Notes: a model not told the origin generated them from the letters alone. A stretch of 64,000 nucleotides of DNA from Streptococcus mutans (GCF_006739205.1 NZ_AP019720.1:1922001-1986000), one strand, 5' to 3'; shown: positions 17,778-29,178, numbered from the stretch's first letter. Translations and numbers: made by a program.

Positions 17778-18212
17778 ATGAAATTAAAAATTATCAAGGA
17801 TTCAAACTTTAAGGAACCCTTACTCCAAATCTATACACGTCATATTGATAAACAAACGCAGAGGGTGATTGATTTTATTCAACAAAGACCTAATATCGTT
17901 TATGGTTACAAAAATAAATGCTTAGAGTTTATCCCACTAGAAAAAGTGATTCGTATTTTCACGGAAAACAAACAGGTCTTAATTCAAACACCAACCGATA
18001 CCTATTTAGCTAAACAAAGACTCTACTTTTTTGAGCAAGAATTAGGAACACCTTTTATTCGTATCTCCCAAGGTGAAATCATCAATATCAAATATATTAA
18101 ACAATTGAATTTAACCATCCGAGGCAGCATTGAAGTGACTTTCAAAAATGGAACAGTCAGTTTCGTGGCTAGGCGAAGTTTGAAACGCTTCAAAGAACAA
18201 TTAAATCTTTAA
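17778..18212 (+). CDS. brsR: BrsR, LytTR-family transcription activator
   Basis: 144-residue DNA-binding protein consisting mainly of a LytTR domain from about residue 40 to the end (IPLEKVIRIF, then FIRISQGEIINIKYIKQLN, FVARRSLKRFKEQL). No receiver domain is present, typical of the streptococcal LytTR regulatory systems HdrRM and BrsRM. BrsR activates bacteriocin genes and is held in check by its membrane partner BrsM, encoded 12 bases downstream (established in S. mutans). The direct repeat upstream suggests autoactivation. AAAGGATG precedes the ATG. Confidence 0.9.
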   Translation: MKLKIIKDSNFKEPLLQIYTRHIDKQTQRVIDFIQQRPNIVYGYKNKCLEFIPLEKVIRIFTENKQVLIQTPTDTYLAKQRLYFFEQELGTPFIRISQGEIINIKYIKQLNLTIRGSIEVTFKNGTVSFVARRSLKRFKEQLNL

Positions 18213-18224
18213 TGGAGGCACATC

Positions 18225-18671
18225 ATGAAAATACTCAAACAGATTATTACTTACAGTTTTATTGGTATAGGAATCGGTTCTTTAATGAATTATTTCATAG
18301 CCATCTTCTTTTTCCCAAATAGTAATCCACTTGGTGTCCCAAGTTTTGTTCAACTTTTTTCATCAGTTTCACAGGCAACAGCAGTCCAACTTTTCATTTT
18401 TGCTCTTCTAGGCGTTTTACAAGGATTTGCTAGCAGCCTCTTTAAAAATGAAAAACTCAGTCTACTAACCACAAGCTTGATTCACTATTTATTCATTGTC
18501 CTACCACTTCTCTTAGCCGGATCTTATTTACACTGGTTTTACATGACTCGGAAATATTTCGTTTTTTCTTTCCTTTTGGTTTCTATTATTTATATCCTCA
18601 TTTACTTATTCTGCTATTTTGAAAATAAAAAAAACATTCAAAAAATCAATAAGAAGCTGCATCAAATATAA
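18225..18671 (+). CDS. brsM: BrsM, membrane inhibitor of BrsR (DUF3021)
   Basis: 148-residue DUF3021 membrane protein with four hydrophobic segments (about residues 8-26, 55-72, 85-105 and 112-130) and a lysine-rich cytoplasmic tail (KKNIQKINKK). GGAGG lies seven bases upstream and the gene follows brsR after 12 bases, so they form one operon. In S. mutans BrsM antagonises BrsR, and loss of BrsM switches on bacteriocin production (established). The signal that BrsM senses is unknown. Confidence 0.9.
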   Translation: MKILKQIITYSFIGIGIGSLMNYFIAIFFFPNSNPLGVPSFVQLFSSVSQATAVQLFIFALLGVLQGFASSLFKNEKLSLLTTSLIHYLFIVLPLLLAGSYLHWFYMTRKYFVFSFLLVSIIYILIYLFCYFENKKNIQKINKKLHQI

Positions 18672-19002
18672 TCTTTGAATTGTTTTAGTTTTAATATTAG
18701 GCAGATGCAAGTTTGATGGCAAACAGTTATCTCATTAAGTAAAGAAAAGTCCCACAAAATTTTCTCTAGCATTTGTATTATTAGTTTGTGAATATCAGGA
18801 TTATTATCTATTTGGTGATTAAACTTTTTGACTTCCCTTAAACTAAAATTTTTCTCTCTCTTCTGCTGCTTAACATAAGATTAAATGATTCTCGTGTTAA
18901 TCGTAAAAAATTACTCACCTTAACTTAATAAGCTAAGGAGTCTGCGTATCAGACTGACAAGCCCCTTTCAACATCATACTATAGTTATAGTACAAGCTTA
19001 AG
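18672..19002. other. 331-base intergenic region, no gene seen
   Basis: AT-rich DNA between convergent brsM and the 141-aa membrane protein gene. The only structure noted is an inverted repeat AGTCTG/CAGACT with a five-base loop at 18939-18955; neither side has a clear T-run. No open frame with a ribosome binding site was found. Confidence 0.6.
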
Positions 19003-19428
19003 TTACTTTCTTTTTCTATAAGCAAAAAGAAAGAACAAAAGTATAACTATTCCAACTAAAATACCTGAAAAAGGCATCGTAGGTTCAAAAACGAGAAGAG
19101 ACAGACGATAAGGAGCCGTTAATGCTTCCTTTATACCAACGCCTTGTTTAACATCTAGAATAACAAAAGCACCATAAGTAAAAGTAAAAAAGATAATAAC
19201 ATATCTAACAAAGCTGAGTAAGACCAAGGGCCAACCCTCTAATTTTGTTCGTGAGAGCAACAGTAAAAGACCAAACAAATAAGCAATGGGAACAATGAAC
19301 AACCATTGAGACGAATGCAAATAAAGCACAATCAAAGAGACTATCAGTCCTAATGCTGTTATAAGTTTAAAATATAGCCAAAAGGGAGCCAACCTTTTTT
19401 CTATCTTTGTCTTATCACTTCTTTTCAT
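19003..19428 (-). CDS. Small integral membrane protein, unknown function
   Basis: 141-residue protein with a basic N-terminus (MKRSDKTKIEKRL) and four hydrophobic segments at about 18-38, 45-60, 72-92 and 118-136, ending YRKRK. AAGGAG lies nine bases before the ATG. Monocistronic, convergent with brsM. I recognise no family motif. The topology would place both ends inside. Confidence 0.75.
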   Translation of the reverse strand: MKRSDKTKIEKRLAPFWLYFKLITALGLIVSLIVLYLHSSQWLFIVPIAYLFGLLLLLSRTKLEGWPLVLLSFVRYVIIFFTFTYGAFVILDVKQGVGIKEALTAPYRLSLLVFEPTMPFSGILVGIVILLFFLFAYRKRK

Positions 19429-19678
19429 ATTCTTATTCTCCTTATTATTCAGTATAGCATATTAAAGGAAAATTAAGCAAGAAGTGAAAAACTTAATCAC
19501 AAGATAAACTTCTAGTCATCACATAACATCTCAAAACGCGACAACAATAAAATTACCATATTCCCTAATTGCCGATTTAGTTATCTAACAACGATTGGGG
19601 AACATGGCAATATCCTTAGAGTTTTTCGAACGAAATATTTGATGTTAATAAAATGACTTTTCATTACTTCGAACATTC

Positions 19679-20077
19679 TTATAAAGCTGCCCGTAAACGA
19701 GCTGCTGTGTTTTCAACATTACGAATAGAACGCGGTAAAAAAGCTCGAATATCATCTTCCTTATAACCTATCTGAAGACGCTTGTCATCAATTAAAATCG
19801 GACTTTTTAAAATTCGCGGATTTTCTTGAATGAGATCAATAACTTCATTGACACTCAAGTCATCAATATTGCAATGGAGAGCCTTAGCATAGCGGTTTTT
19901 AGAGGATACAATGCTTTCAATTCCATTTTCTGTTTTTGAAAGGATATTTAAAATTTCTTCTTTACTTAAAGGATCTTTTGCTAAGTTTTGTTCTTTATAA
20001 GGGAGTTGATGAGCATTAAGCCATGTTTTCGCTTTCTTACAGCTTGTACAGCTTGAAATTGTATAAATTTTAATCAT
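19679..20077 (-). CDS. spxA2: Spx-family global stress regulator (SpxA2)
   Basis: 132-residue ArsC-fold protein that binds the RNA polymerase alpha subunit and redirects transcription under oxidative and envelope stress. The redox switch CxxC is at C10 and C13 (SSCTSCKKAKTW); RPILIDDKRLQIGYKEDDI-like features of Spx follow at about 94-110, with KSPILIDD. S. mutans has two paralogs, and the position just downstream of recA fits SpxA2. It lies 84 bases after recA and may share its transcript. Which paralog it is rests on gene order. Confidence 0.88.
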   Translation of the reverse strand: MIKIYTISSCTSCKKAKTWLNAHQLPYKEQNLAKDPLSKEEILNILSKTENGIESIVSSKNRYAKALHCNIDDLSVNEVIDLIQENPRILKSPILIDDKRLQIGYKEDDIRAFLPRSIRNVENTAARLRAAL

Positions 20078-20161
20078 GTTTAAATCTCTCTTTCCTTACA
20101 GGATAATATTATCTTAGCATAGCTTATTAAATAAAGAGTCGGTCTTGGGACCTATTTTTAT

Positions 20162-21313
20162 TTAATCTTCAAGCTCAATTGTATCATCCAGCTCTAAAAC
20201 AAGGTTTTTGTCAGCTTTCTCATCAGTTTCTTTTTCTTTAGAAGACTGTTTTTCTTCAGTATTATCTTCCTCAATTAAACCATATTGAACACGCACTTTA
20301 TGATCGATGTCATCAAAAATTTCTGGATTATCAGCTAGGAATTTTTTAGCATTTTCAGAACCTTGCCCAATTTTTTCACCATTATAAGAGTACCAAGCTC
20401 CAGCTTTTTGGATAATTCCCAAATCACTGGCAATCTTAACTAATTCACCTGTACGAGAAATGCCTTCACCATATATAATTTCTACAAAAGCTTCCTTAAA
20501 TGGTGGAGCAACTTTATTTTTAACAACTTTAATTTTGGTCTCTTTACCAATATTGCTGTCTTTTTGTTCCCCGGTTCCTTTAATTTGAGTATTGCCACGG
20601 ACATCAAGACGCACAGAAGAATAAAACTTCAAGGCACGCCCGCCAGGGGTTGTTTCTGGATTACCAAACATAATACCAACTTTTTCCCGCAATTGATTAA
20701 TAAAAATGGCAATGGTTTTTGTTTTATTGATTGAAGCTGATAATTTACGCATCGCTTGACTCATCATGCGTGCTTGTAAGCCAACATGACTATCACCAAT
20801 ATCTCCGTCAATCTCCGCACGTGGTACTAAAGCTGCCACTGAGTCAACAACAACTAAATCAACAGCGCCAGAATCAATCAATTTCCCTGCAATTTCAAGA
20901 CCCTGTTCTCCTGAATCTGGTTGTGAAAGCAAAAGCTCATCAATATTAACGCCAAGAGCAGCAGCATAGGCTGGATCAAGGGCATGTTCTGCATCAATGA
21001 AAGCGGCAATACCGCCATCTTTTTGCGCCTGAGCAACAGCATGAAGAGCGACAGTTGTCTTACCAGAAGATTCTGGCCCGTAAATCTCAACGATACGCCC
21101 TTTTGGATAACCGCCTGCCCCAAGAGCAATATCAAGAGCCAGACTTCCTGAACTCATCACCTGAACCTTTTGTTCAGCGCGTTCACCCAGACGCATAACT
21201 GCACCTTTACCAAAATCTTTTTCGATGTTTTTCAAAGCATCATCAAGAGCTTTCTTACGCTCATCACCAAATTTTTTCGTTATTTCTTCTGTCTTTTTTA
21301 TTCTTTTGGCCAA
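20162..21313 (-). CDS. recA: Recombinase RecA
   Basis: 383-residue strand-exchange protein for homologous recombination, transformation and LexA-type repair responses. Walker A GPESSGKT is at 79-86, the L2 loop region reads [19 protein letters not shown], and the C-terminal tail is very acidic (DDTIELED). The start is a TTG at 21313 with GGAGAAAAAGA upstream; no better ATG exists near it. It follows cinA by 39 bases and should be co-transcribed from the cin-box promoter during competence, besides any own promoter. Confidence 0.98.
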   Translation of the reverse strand: MAKRIKKTEEITKKFGDERKKALDDALKNIEKDFGKGAVMRLGERAEQKVQVMSSGSLALDIALGAGGYPKGRIVEIYGPESSGKTTVALHAVAQAQKDGGIAAFIDAEHALDPAYAAALGVNIDELLLSQPDSGEQGLEIAGKLIDSGAVDLVVVDSVAALVPRAEIDGDIGDSHVGLQARMMSQAMRKLSASINKTKTIAIFINQLREKVGIMFGNPETTPGGRALKFYSSVRLDVRGNTQIKGTGEQKDSNIGKETKIKVVKNKVAPPFKEAFVEIIYGEGISRTGELVKIASDLGIIQKAGAWYSYNGEKIGQGSENAKKFLADNPEIFDDIDHKVRVQYGLIEEDNTEEKQSSKEKETDEKADKNLVLELDDTIELED

Positions 21314-21352
21314 TCTTTTTCTCCTATTCTATGTTTTAAAGCCGTCTTTTCA

Positions 21353-22609
21353 TTATACTAAATTTTTATGAGATAATAAAGTTTGACGTACTAAATTAAA
21401 AGCATGTAAAACAGCGATATAACGCACATCAGACCGACTGCGTCCGCCAATTAACACTTTGATTGCCATTGTTCTTTTGGAACTTGACAAACCGATAAAA
21501 ACTGTCCCTGCCGGCTGACCTTCTAAGCTATCCGGACCTGCAACTCCTGTTAAAGAAATAGCCAAATCTGCTTGAGTCAGCTGGCGGGAGCGCTCTGCCA
21601 TCTTTTCAGCAGTAAAAGCACTAACAACCCCATGAAGTTGGAGATCTTCAAAGGGAATACCTAGCATTCTAGCCTTCTCTTCTATACTGTAAGTTATAAA
21701 ACCTCCCTTAAAGATATCAGATGCTCCTGCAAAATCTGCTAATCTTGCCTGAAAAAGGCCTGCTGTTAAACTTTCAGCTGCTGTAATCGTTTTACCCTTT
21801 TCCTTAAGCAGATCAAATACAACCTGTGGTAATGAATTTTCTTCACCATAACCATAAAAATAATCAGCCAAGTTATCAATAGTTACAATTTTCTTTTCCA
21901 ACTTATCTAACTTACTATCTGCTTCTTTCTGCCTATGGGCTTTTGTTGATAAACGTATTGTTACCTCGCCTGTCTTAGCATAAGGAGCAATTGTGGGATC
22001 TGTTTGCTCCGCTATTAAGTCATGCAACAAGGTCACTAGATGACTCTCACCAATACCAAAAAAGCGTAACACACGAGAATAAAGCTTCTTAGAAGTTTTT
22101 GATAAATAAGGGAGTAACTCTTTGTTAACCATAGGCTTCAATTCGCTAGGCGGACCAGGTAATACAACATAAGTCACTCCATCTGCCTCCAAAAGCCCCC
22201 CAACTGCTAAGCCTGTTTTATTAGATAAAGGCTGACTTCCTGCTATAATCTGCGCCTGACATTCATTATTTGGTGTGCGCATAGATGTTGGACGTGATGC
22301 AAAAAATTCATCTAGACGTTCTTGAGCTGTTTTATCAAATACCAATTCTCTTTTCAAAAATTTTGCTAGGGTTTGTTTTGTTAAATCATCTTCTGTTGGT
22401 CCCAAACCACCGCAAAGTACAATTAAATCACTACGTTCCTTTGCAATTTTCAAAACAGATAAAAGGCGTTCTTCATTATCACCAACTGCTGTTTGAAAAT
22501 AAACATCAATTCCTAATTCTGCGAATTTTTCTGATAAAAATTGACTATTAGTATTAACAATTTGTCCTGTTAAAATTTCTGTTCCAACAGCAATGATCTC
22601 AGATTTCAT
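21353..22609 (-). CDS. cinA: Competence-inducible protein CinA
   Basis: 418-residue protein with an N-terminal MoaB/MogA-like (COG1058) domain ([14 protein letters not shown] at 3-16, [11 protein letters not shown] near 72) and a C-terminal PncC-like nicotinamide-nucleotide amidohydrolase domain ([22 protein letters not shown]). The frame runs 63 codons further upstream, but AGGAGG five bases before the ATG at 22609 and the cin-box fix the start. Co-expressed with recA in competence and reported to help target RecA; it may also deamidate NMN. Confidence 0.95.
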   Translation of the reverse strand: MKSEIIAVGTEILTGQIVNTNSQFLSEKFAELGIDVYFQTAVGDNEERLLSVLKIAKERSDLIVLCGGLGPTEDDLTKQTLAKFLKRELVFDKTAQERLDEFFASRPTSMRTPNNECQAQIIAGSQPLSNKTGLAVGGLLEADGVTYVVLPGPPSELKPMVNKELLPYLSKTSKKLYSRVLRFFGIGESHLVTLLHDLIAEQTDPTIAPYAKTGEVTIRLSTKAHRQKEADSKLDKLEKKIVTIDNLADYFYGYGEENSLPQVVFDLLKEKGKTITAAESLTAGLFQARLADFAGASDIFKGGFITYSIEEKARMLGIPFEDLQLHGVVSAFTAEKMAERSRQLTQADLAISLTGVAGPDSLEGQPAGTVFIGLSSSKRTMAIKVLIGGRSRSDVRYIAVLHAFNLVRQTLLSHKNLV

Positions 22610-22628
22610 TCTAACCTCCTCAATATTA

Positions 22629-22636
22629 TATTCGTA
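22629..22636 (-). promoter_or_regulatory. cin-box (SigX/ComX promoter) of cinA-recA
   Basis: Exact TACGAATA on the minus strand, 19 bases upstream of the cinA ATG. This is the core promoter element recognised by the competence sigma factor, and cinA is a known late competence gene in streptococci. Confidence 0.9.
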
Positions 22637-22663
22637 AAAGATTGACCATATTATAGCACAAAT

Positions 22664-22690
22664 CCCTCTAAATTTTTTAGAGGGGTTTTC
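22664..22690. terminator. Hairpin between tag and cinA
   Basis: Perfect nine-base stem CCCTCTAAA/TTTAGAGGG (22664-22672 with 22676-22684) with a three-base loop. The T-run GTTTTC is on the plus side; the minus side reads ATTTG. It probably insulates cinA from tag read-through. Confidence 0.65.
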
Positions 22691-22757
22691 AAATAATGGA
22701 CAGCAGAACTGGTTTGTCAAATAAATTGAGCTAGTTAAGCCTCTTAGTGAAAATGTC

Positions 22758-23318
22758 TTATTTTTTAGGGTTAAAATCACAATCAACTTCGTGATCATTA
22801 ATTAAACCTGCTGCCTGTAAATAAGAATAAATGCAAACAGGACCAACAAATTTAAAGCCCTTCTTTTTTAAATCCTTAGCAAGCCTTGCTGATAAATTCG
22901 TTTGAGCAGGTATACTTTGACAGTTCTTGACAAAATTGTCAATTGGTGTAAAGTTCACCCAAGACCAAAGATAATGATCAAAACTTCCAAATGTTTTCTG
23001 TATAGCTAAAAACGCCTGTGCGTTATGACGTGTTGCATAAACTTTTCTGCGATTACGAACAACCTTCGGATTTTTTAAAATCTCTTCCAATGCTTCATCA
23101 GACATAGCAGCTACTTTATCAATTTCATAATGATGAAAAACAGATTTAAAAGCCTCACGTTTGTTGAGAATAGTTTCCCAAGAAAGTCCAGCTTGATAAG
23201 TTTCTAAACACAGTAATTCGAATAATCTTTGCTCATCATGCAATGGCTTCCCCCATTCCTCATCATGATAAACAACATACAAAGGATTGCTTTCTTTTAC
23301 CCAACTGCAACGCTCCAT
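22758..23318 (-). CDS. tag: DNA-3-methyladenine glycosylase I (Tag)
   Basis: 186-residue base excision repair enzyme removing 3-methyladenine. The zinc-binding start MERCSWV and later ending NDHEVDCDF carry the Cys/His ligands of Tag; the core [20 protein letters not shown] and [13 protein letters not shown] is diagnostic. AAGGGA six bases before the ATG at 23318 selects this start over an upstream in-frame Met. It lies in the ruvA-tag-cinA-recA repair block. Confidence 0.95.
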   Translation of the reverse strand: MERCSWVKESNPLYVVYHDEEWGKPLHDEQRLFELLCLETYQAGLSWETILNKREAFKSVFHHYEIDKVAAMSDEALEEILKNPKVVRNRRKVYATRHNAQAFLAIQKTFGSFDHYLWSWVNFTPIDNFVKNCQSIPAQTNLSARLAKDLKKKGFKFVGPVCIYSYLQAAGLINDHEVDCDFNPKK

Positions 23319-23399
23319 TATTATTCCCTTCATATACATAGAGTTTTTATAAATTATCTATTCTCAAACGAGCAGATTGATACAGATACTCTAAAACTA

Positions 23400-23993
23400 C
23401 TATTTCATCAACATTTTTAGAGCAGATTTAATATAATTTTCTGCCGTATCAGTCGTTCCTTCAAAAAATTTTTCTATCTTCTTAAGTTCATTTGTTTTGT
23501 AACCAAGAGCCAAAAGTGCTTCAACCGCCTCTTCAAGTTCTTGATTATTATTAATAGTGCTCACTTTGCTTTTATCAGTTGAGACTTCATTAATATCTAC
23601 AAATTTACCTGCTAAATCAAGCACCATTTGTTGAGCTGTTTTCTTCCCAATTTTAGGGAATTTCATCAAATAGTTTACATCACTGTGGTCAATAGCTTTA
23701 ACCAAACCTTCATTATCATCAGCCGCAATAATAGCTAATGCTGAAGTTGGACCGATTCCTGAAACAGAGATAAGATTAAGAAAAACCGCCTTTTCATCCT
23801 CAGTATGAAAACCATAAAGAAGATGGGCATCTTCACGGACAACATGGTGAATATAAATTTGAATAGCTTGATTTATCTGATTAGAAAAACTATAAGGATT
23901 GGCAACATTAATTACATAACCCAAACCGCCAGCTTCTAAAACAATATATTTAGCTGTAATTTTGGTTAAATTACCTTTAATATAATCGTACAT
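23400..23993 (-). CDS. ruvA: Holliday junction helicase subunit RuvA
   Basis: 197-residue tetrameric junction-binding subunit of RuvAB. N-terminal OB fold ([12 protein letters not shown]), two helix-hairpin-helix motifs ([13 protein letters not shown] and [17 protein letters not shown]) and a C-terminal UBA-like domain that contacts RuvB. Two adjacent ATGs follow AAGGGAGAA; the second, at 23993, gives the usual family N-terminus. ruvB is not in the window. Confidence 0.95.
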   Translation of the reverse strand: MYDYIKGNLTKITAKYIVLEAGGLGYVINVANPYSFSNQINQAIQIYIHHVVREDAHLLYGFHTEDEKAVFLNLISVSGIGPTSALAIIAADDNEGLVKAIDHSDVNYLMKFPKIGKKTAQQMVLDLAGKFVDINEVSTDKSKVSTINNNQELEEAVEALLALGYKTNELKKIEKFFEGTTDTAENYIKSALKMLMK

Positions 23994-24124
23994 CATTTCT
24001 CCCTTTATTGCATAATAGTATAGCACAAATTAATACGAAAGGAAAAATCAGTTACAAATATTGACTTGCTGATCTACTAATAAGTAAAAAGAACTTGCCA
24101 TTTACTTACCCCCAAAAAAGTTTA

Positions 24125-24134
24125 CAATATATTG
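24125..24134. promoter_or_regulatory. Isolated NrdR-like palindrome between mutL and ruvA
   Basis: CAATATATTG, identical to the two nrdD boxes, occurs once here in the 181-base mutL-ruvA gap. A single box without a partner at 31 bases may be chance in AT-rich DNA. Confidence 0.25.
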
Positions 24135-24174
24135 ACATATTCTTTACAGCATAAATAAGTAATCTAGCTTTATC

Positions 24175-26130
24175 TCAGTATTTCCCTAATTCTCTCAAAC
24201 TAGTATGGTTTTCCTGAATGCGACGAAACATCTTTTCCATATCAGCTTTTGTGAAATTCACAAGCACAGGACGTCCATGAGGACAGTTGTAAGGATTTTT
24301 GCACTGTGATAATTGAATTAAGAGATTTCTGGCAGAATAATCATCCAAAGTATGATTAGCCTTGATAGAACGCTTGCAAGACATCATAATAGCTAATTCC
24401 GCTCGATATTTCTTAATGGAGACTTCATTTGTCAACAGCAACATGTCACACATCTCATAAACGGCTGATTCAATTTCTTTTTCCTGTAACCAAATAGGAT
24501 GTTCTCTCAAAATGAAAGTATTCTCTCCATAGTTTTCTAAGTGAACTCCAACCTCATTTAAAATGCTCATTTTTTCTTGTAAGGTCATAAAATCATTAGC
24601 AGGAAATTCAAAAAGATAAGGTACTAAAAGCTGCTGTAAACTATTGTCTACTTCTCCAATTTTATCACGATAATATTCATATTTAACACGTTCTTGAGCA
24701 GCATGTTGATCTATGATATAAAGCCCCCCTTCACCTTGAGCAAAGAGGTAAGTTCCATGCATTTGACCAAAATATTCTAACTCAGGAAAAGTTGACTTTT
24801 CTTCATTTTCTAGACTTTCAACAATTCTACTAAGCTGTCGCTTTTGTTGCTTATTTGTCATAGTAAGACTTGGATGCTCTTTGTTTTCACAAGTTCTCAT
24901 TTGACGTTGAGCATATTTTACACTGCTATGTCCTGATACATTATCAGTAATATTTACAGCTTTATCAACTACTGTAAACTCGCTTGATGCTTCTGAAACT
25001 GTCGTTTCTTTGAGAAAGAAGTCATTTTGAGTCTTATCATAGTAAAGATTTGATTGTTTAAGAGGAAGTTGTGTTTGTTCAAACTTTTGTTTCTTGTTTG
25101 TGCTAGTTTTAGCAAGATTTTCCAAAGCATCAGGAATTAACTCTTGTTCTCTTAAACTATCTGCAATTGCCGAACTAATGAGATTCATTAACTCTTTTTC
25201 TTTAGAAATGCGAACTTCCTGCTTAGTTGGATGAACATTAACATCTGCTAAATAAGGGTCAATCTGAATATCAATAACAGCAATTGGAAAACGTCCCACC
25301 ATTAATTTTGAACCATAACCATCAAGAATAGCGCGATTGAGCAAAAAATTTTTGATATAACGCCCATTAATAAGAATGGTAATATAATTGCGATTAGCTC
25401 GTGTTAATTCAGGCAAACTAATATAACCAGATACCTCAAAATCAAGATCTGCATTTGAAATTTCGACCATTTTTTTAGCAGTGGTTACCCCATAAATACC
25501 CGCTAAAGCTTGACGCAGATCGCCTTTACCTGACGTCTTTGTTAATTCACGGCCATCATTAATAAGCGTGAAAGCAATTTCGGGATGCGCCAAGCTAAGA
25601 CGGTTAATGACATCAATAATATGAGCAAGCTCTGCCTGCAAACTTTTCATATATTTAAGGCGAGCAGGGGTATTGAAGAAAAGATTTTCAACACTCACTT
25701 TGGTTCCAATAGGGGTACTAATGGCTTCTTCTTTTTCAATTTTACCTCCATTTGCGATTAATAAAGTGCCATATATTTCCCCTTTTGTTGCTGTTTTTAA
25801 TGTTAGTCTGCTAATAGAAGCAATTGATGGAAGGGCCTCACCTCTAAAACCTAAGGTCCTAATTCTAAAAAGATCGGATTGTTTTTTAATCTTACTAGTT
25901 GCATGACGACGTAAGCTCATAATTACATCCGCTTGTTCTATTCCTTGACCATTATCAGTCACTTGAATTTTTTTCAGTCCTGATTCTTCAATTTCTATTG
26001 TAATTTGGCTGCTATCAGCGTCAATAGCATTCTCAACTAGTTCTTTTACGACACTAGCTGGTCTTTCAATAACCTCTCCAGCAGCAATTTGATTGGCTAA
26101 AACTTCTGGCAGTTCAATAATTTTTGACAT
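24175..26130 (-). CDS. mutL: DNA mismatch repair protein MutL
   Basis: 651-residue GHKL ATPase that couples MutS to downstream repair steps. N-terminal ATPase motifs are [12 protein letters not shown] (about 27-38), TDNGQGI and [17 protein letters not shown]. The linker (about 335-450) is poorly ordered and polar, and the C-terminal dimerisation domain contains [12 protein letters not shown] and the late CPHGRP motif of the metal-binding endonuclease type. GAGGTG precedes the ATG. It lies downstream of mutS but is separated from it by about 500 bases of transposase remnant. Confidence 0.96.
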   Translation of the reverse strand: MSKIIELPEVLANQIAAGEVIERPASVVKELVENAIDADSSQITIEIEESGLKKIQVTDNGQGIEQADVIMSLRRHATSKIKKQSDLFRIRTLGFRGEALPSIASISRLTLKTATKGEIYGTLLIANGGKIEKEEAISTPIGTKVSVENLFFNTPARLKYMKSLQAELAHIIDVINRLSLAHPEIAFTLINDGRELTKTSGKGDLRQALAGIYGVTTAKKMVEISNADLDFEVSGYISLPELTRANRNYITILINGRYIKNFLLNRAILDGYGSKLMVGRFPIAVIDIQIDPYLADVNVHPTKQEVRISKEKELMNLISSAIADSLREQELIPDALENLAKTSTNKKQKFEQTQLPLKQSNLYYDKTQNDFFLKETTVSEASSEFTVVDKAVNITDNVSGHSSVKYAQRQMRTCENKEHPSLTMTNKQQKRQLSRIVESLENEEKSTFPELEYFGQMHGTYLFAQGEGGLYIIDQHAAQERVKYEYYRDKIGEVDNSLQQLLVPYLFEFPANDFMTLQEKMSILNEVGVHLENYGENTFILREHPIWLQEKEIESAVYEMCDMLLLTNEVSIKKYRAELAIMMSCKRSIKANHTLDDYSARNLLIQLSQCKNPYNCPHGRPVLVNFTKADMEKMFRRIQENHTSLRELGKY

Positions 26131-26203
26131 AAGTCACCTCACTAAAATTGTGTTTATTATACCATAAATTAAAAGAGCAATCTTAATTGAGATTACTCTG
26201 TTT

Positions 26204-26627
26204 GTGTCAAGTTTTCCTCGGAAAGGTTTCAAAAGTCCTAAATCTATTTTCTAAGTTGGCCGATTGGAGTGCTCGTTGTACCATTCAAATCGATGCTTGT
26301 CTGCGGAATTCTATGAGGCTTGTGTGACAGCTTTTTAAAAACTTGTCGATAATAGCCACATCTCAATCAGACCTTCAGAACGACTCTGAACACCTTTCTT
26401 CGTTACAAGAAACACCTCATCAACACCATCCAGCTTTCCTATTCAAATGCCAGACTTGAAGCAACCAACAAGCTCATCAAAGATATCAAAGCCAATGCCT
26501 TTGGATTTAGGAACTTGGACAATTTTAAAAAACGAATTTTCCTCATTTTGAACATCACAAAAGAGAAGACTAAGAGGTCCTCTTTTGACTGTCACTATAA
26601 GTCACCCACTACAGTTGACACGAGCCA
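26204..26627 (+). pseudogene. ISL3-type transposase remnant between mutL and mutS
   Basis: From 26371 an 88-codon plus-strand frame encodes the C-terminal end of an ISL3/IS1167-like transposase, with SNARLEATNKLIKDIKANAF and GFRNLDNFKKRIF. Upstream bases carry further transposase-like pieces in shifted frames with stops. The seven-base inverted pair GTGTCAA (26204-26210) and TTGACAC (26615-26621) may mark the element ends. The remnant frame reads into the mutS stop on the opposite strand. No intact catalytic domain remains, so it is not mobile. Confidence 0.75.
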
Positions 26628-26628
26628 T

Positions 26629-29178
26629 TTATAATAGTTCCTTCAAATCAAATAAGGCATTCATGGATTCTCTTGGTGTTAAATTGGTAAGGTCCAACTG
26701 TTTCAATTTTTTGATTAATTCTTCATAATTATTATCAATAGCAAAAAGTGACAACTGCTCTTCCACAGGTTGGCTTTCTTTGGTCTCGTTTTTAAGATTG
26801 ACTGAGACAGCTGCACTCATTTTTTCTAAATCAACTAATATGTGATCAGCTCGATTAAGTAAATCTTTAGGCAAGCCGGCAATTTTAGCAACATGGATTC
26901 CATAAGATTTATCAGCTGGTCCATCAGCAATTTTATGAAGAAAAGTGACCTCTCCATCTTTTTCAAGAGTAGCAACATGTACATTGACAAGACTTGTCAA
27001 TCTAGTTGACAAGTCTGTCAACTCATGATAATGGGTAGCAAATAGCGTTTTAGCCCCAACTTTATTATGAATATACTCAATAATAGCCTGTGCTAAAGCC
27101 ATACCATCATAAGTTGCTGTACCACGTCCTAATTCATCAAATAAAATGAGTGAATTAGGTGTCGCTGCCTTGATAGCATGATTGGCTTCCATCATCTCTA
27201 CCATAAAGGTAGACTGCCCTGAAATTAAATCATCTGCAGCACCAATACGTGTAAAAATAGCATCAAAAATCGGCAAATCAGCTGAATCAGCTGCTACAAA
27301 AGAACCTAATTGAGCCATAATAACTGTCAGAGCTAATTGCCGCATGTAAGTTGACTTACCGCTCATATTAGGTCCAGTAATCAGTTGAATACTAGTCTTT
27401 TGGTCAAAATTGATAGTATTGGGAATATATTCTTGGCTTCCCATAACCTTCTCAACAACAGCATGGCGACCATTTTCAATACTGATTTCCTGCTGATGAT
27501 TAAAAGAAGGTCTGACATAATGATTATTCTCAGCTACTACTGCTAAACTTTGCAAAACATCAACAGTTGCTAGACTCTTGGCCAGATTTTGAAGACGCTC
27601 AATATAAGATTCAACCTGTGATCTGATACGCATGAAAATATCATATTCTAAATTGGCTGATTCTTCACGCGCTTCTAACATTTCACCTTCAATTTTTGCA
27701 AGCTCTGATGTCCCAAAGCGCTCAGAATTTTTAAGCGTTGCCTTTCTAAAGAAGTAATCTGGTACTAAAGACAAATTAGAGTTGGTGACATGGAAATAAT
27801 AACCGTCTTTTTTGTTATAATCAATCTTCAAGGTTGAGATGCCGCTTTTCTGACGTTCCTTAGTCTCAATGTCAGCAATCCAACTCGTCCCTTCGCGCAT
27901 TACCGTTCGATACTTATCTAAAGTTTCATCAAACCCCTCTCGAATCATACCGCCTTCTGTAATAGTTATAGGTGCATTAGAGTCAATAGCCGAACGAATC
28001 AATGCTTCCAATTCTGGAAGAGTATCAATTTGATTAATTAGGCTTTCCAAACTAGAACTGGCAAAACTTTCAAGAATAGTCTTAATGACAGGAACTTGAC
28101 TTAAGGTCTGACCCAATTGCAATAAATCCTTAGGATTGGCCTTCCCAAATGAAACACGGCTGGCCAAACGTTCAATATCATAAACACCTTTTAAGCTGTC
28201 ACTAAGATCACTGCGCTCAAAAAAGTGATCTAGAAAAGTCTGAATAATATCTTGACGTTCACTGATAAGGCTTGAACTGACCAAAGGACGATCAATCCAA
28301 GTTCGCAAAAGGCGTGTCCCCATAGCTGTTTTTGTCTCATCTAAAAGCCAGTAGAGACTGCCATGTTTTTTCCCGCTTCTGGCATTTTCTAACAGATCCA
28401 AGCTAGATTTTGTAGCATAAGCCATCTGCAAGTAATCTTTAATTTCATAATGCACCAACTTTTGCAAATGACTCAACTCACGTTTTTGTGTGTTATGAAC
28501 ATATTGCAAGAGTTTGCCAGCTGCAGCAAGTTCTATTGCTTTTAATTGATCATCCAATAAATGTACATCGTCATAGACAGTTTTTTCAAAAGATAAGAGC
28601 AGGTTCATCTGCTTACGAAAAAGCTGTTCTTCATTCTCACTCAGTTCAAAACCAATAACTAATTCACGCGCCTTGAGATTGAGGACTTCGCTTCTCACTG
28701 CTGGCAAATCTGCTAATGTTGTCGCATAAAATTCCCCAGTAGATAAATCCATGTAAGAAAGGCCAAACTGACTGCCATCAGTATCCAGAGAGACTAAAAA
28801 ATTATTAGCACTGTCTGGCTTAGTTGAATCAACAACAGTACCCGGGGTAATCACTTGAACCACTTCACGTTTGACAACGCCAACAGCTTTTTTAGGGTCT
28901 TCCATCTGCTCAGCAATGGCAACCTTATAACCCAAATCAATCAAAACATCAATATACTGTTGAGCTGAATGATAAGGGACACCAGCCATCGGAATAGGAT
29001 TGTCAGCATTTTTATTACGACTTGTTAAGCTAATTTCTAAAATTTGAGCGGCCTTGATAGCATCATCATAAAATAGTTCATAAAAATCTCCCATGCGGAA
29101 AAGCAAAAAAGCATCTGGATAGTCTTTTTTGATATCCAAATACTGCTGCATTCCTGGAGAGAGTTTTTCCTTAGTCAT
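26629..29178 (-). CDS. mutS: DNA mismatch repair protein MutS
   Basis: 849-residue mismatch recognition ATPase. The N-terminal mismatch-binding FxE motif is in [19 protein letters not shown] (about 19-37), the Walker A is GPNMSGKST around residue 600, followed by DELGRGT and FATHYHEL. The start overlaps the end of the YlbF-like gene by eight bases. Operon argR - ylbF-like - mutS, typical of streptococci. Probably reads on toward mutL unless the IS remnant ends the transcript. Confidence 0.97.
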   Translation of the reverse strand: MTKEKLSPGMQQYLDIKKDYPDAFLLFRMGDFYELFYDDAIKAAQILEISLTSRNKNADNPIPMAGVPYHSAQQYIDVLIDLGYKVAIAEQMEDPKKAVGVVKREVVQVITPGTVVDSTKPDSANNFLVSLDTDGSQFGLSYMDLSTGEFYATTLADLPAVRSEVLNLKARELVIGFELSENEEQLFRKQMNLLLSFEKTVYDDVHLLDDQLKAIELAAAGKLLQYVHNTQKRELSHLQKLVHYEIKDYLQMAYATKSSLDLLENARSGKKHGSLYWLLDETKTAMGTRLLRTWIDRPLVSSSLISERQDIIQTFLDHFFERSDLSDSLKGVYDIERLASRVSFGKANPKDLLQLGQTLSQVPVIKTILESFASSSLESLINQIDTLPELEALIRSAIDSNAPITITEGGMIREGFDETLDKYRTVMREGTSWIADIETKERQKSGISTLKIDYNKKDGYYFHVTNSNLSLVPDYFFRKATLKNSERFGTSELAKIEGEMLEAREESANLEYDIFMRIRSQVESYIERLQNLAKSLATVDVLQSLAVVAENNHYVRPSFNHQQEISIENGRHAVVEKVMGSQEYIPNTINFDQKTSIQLITGPNMSGKSTYMRQLALTVIMAQLGSFVAADSADLPIFDAIFTRIGAADDLISGQSTFMVEMMEANHAIKAATPNSLILFDELGRGTATYDGMALAQAIIEYIHNKVGAKTLFATHYHELTDLSTRLTSLVNVHVATLEKDGEVTFLHKIADGPADKSYGIHVAKIAGLPKDLLNRADHILVDLEKMSAAVSVNLKNETKESQPVEEQLSLFAIDNNYEELIKKLKQLDLTNLTPRESMNALFDLKELL

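Noticed and set aside
20141..20160. Hairpin GGTC/GACC between recA and spxA2 as a terminator
   Set aside because: The T-run lies on the plus side, where no gene needs ending; on the minus strand the stem is only four bases with a weak tail.
24013..24120. 17-codon frame with GGGGGT upstream in the mutL-ruvA gap
   Set aside because: Too short and without any supporting feature; likely chance.
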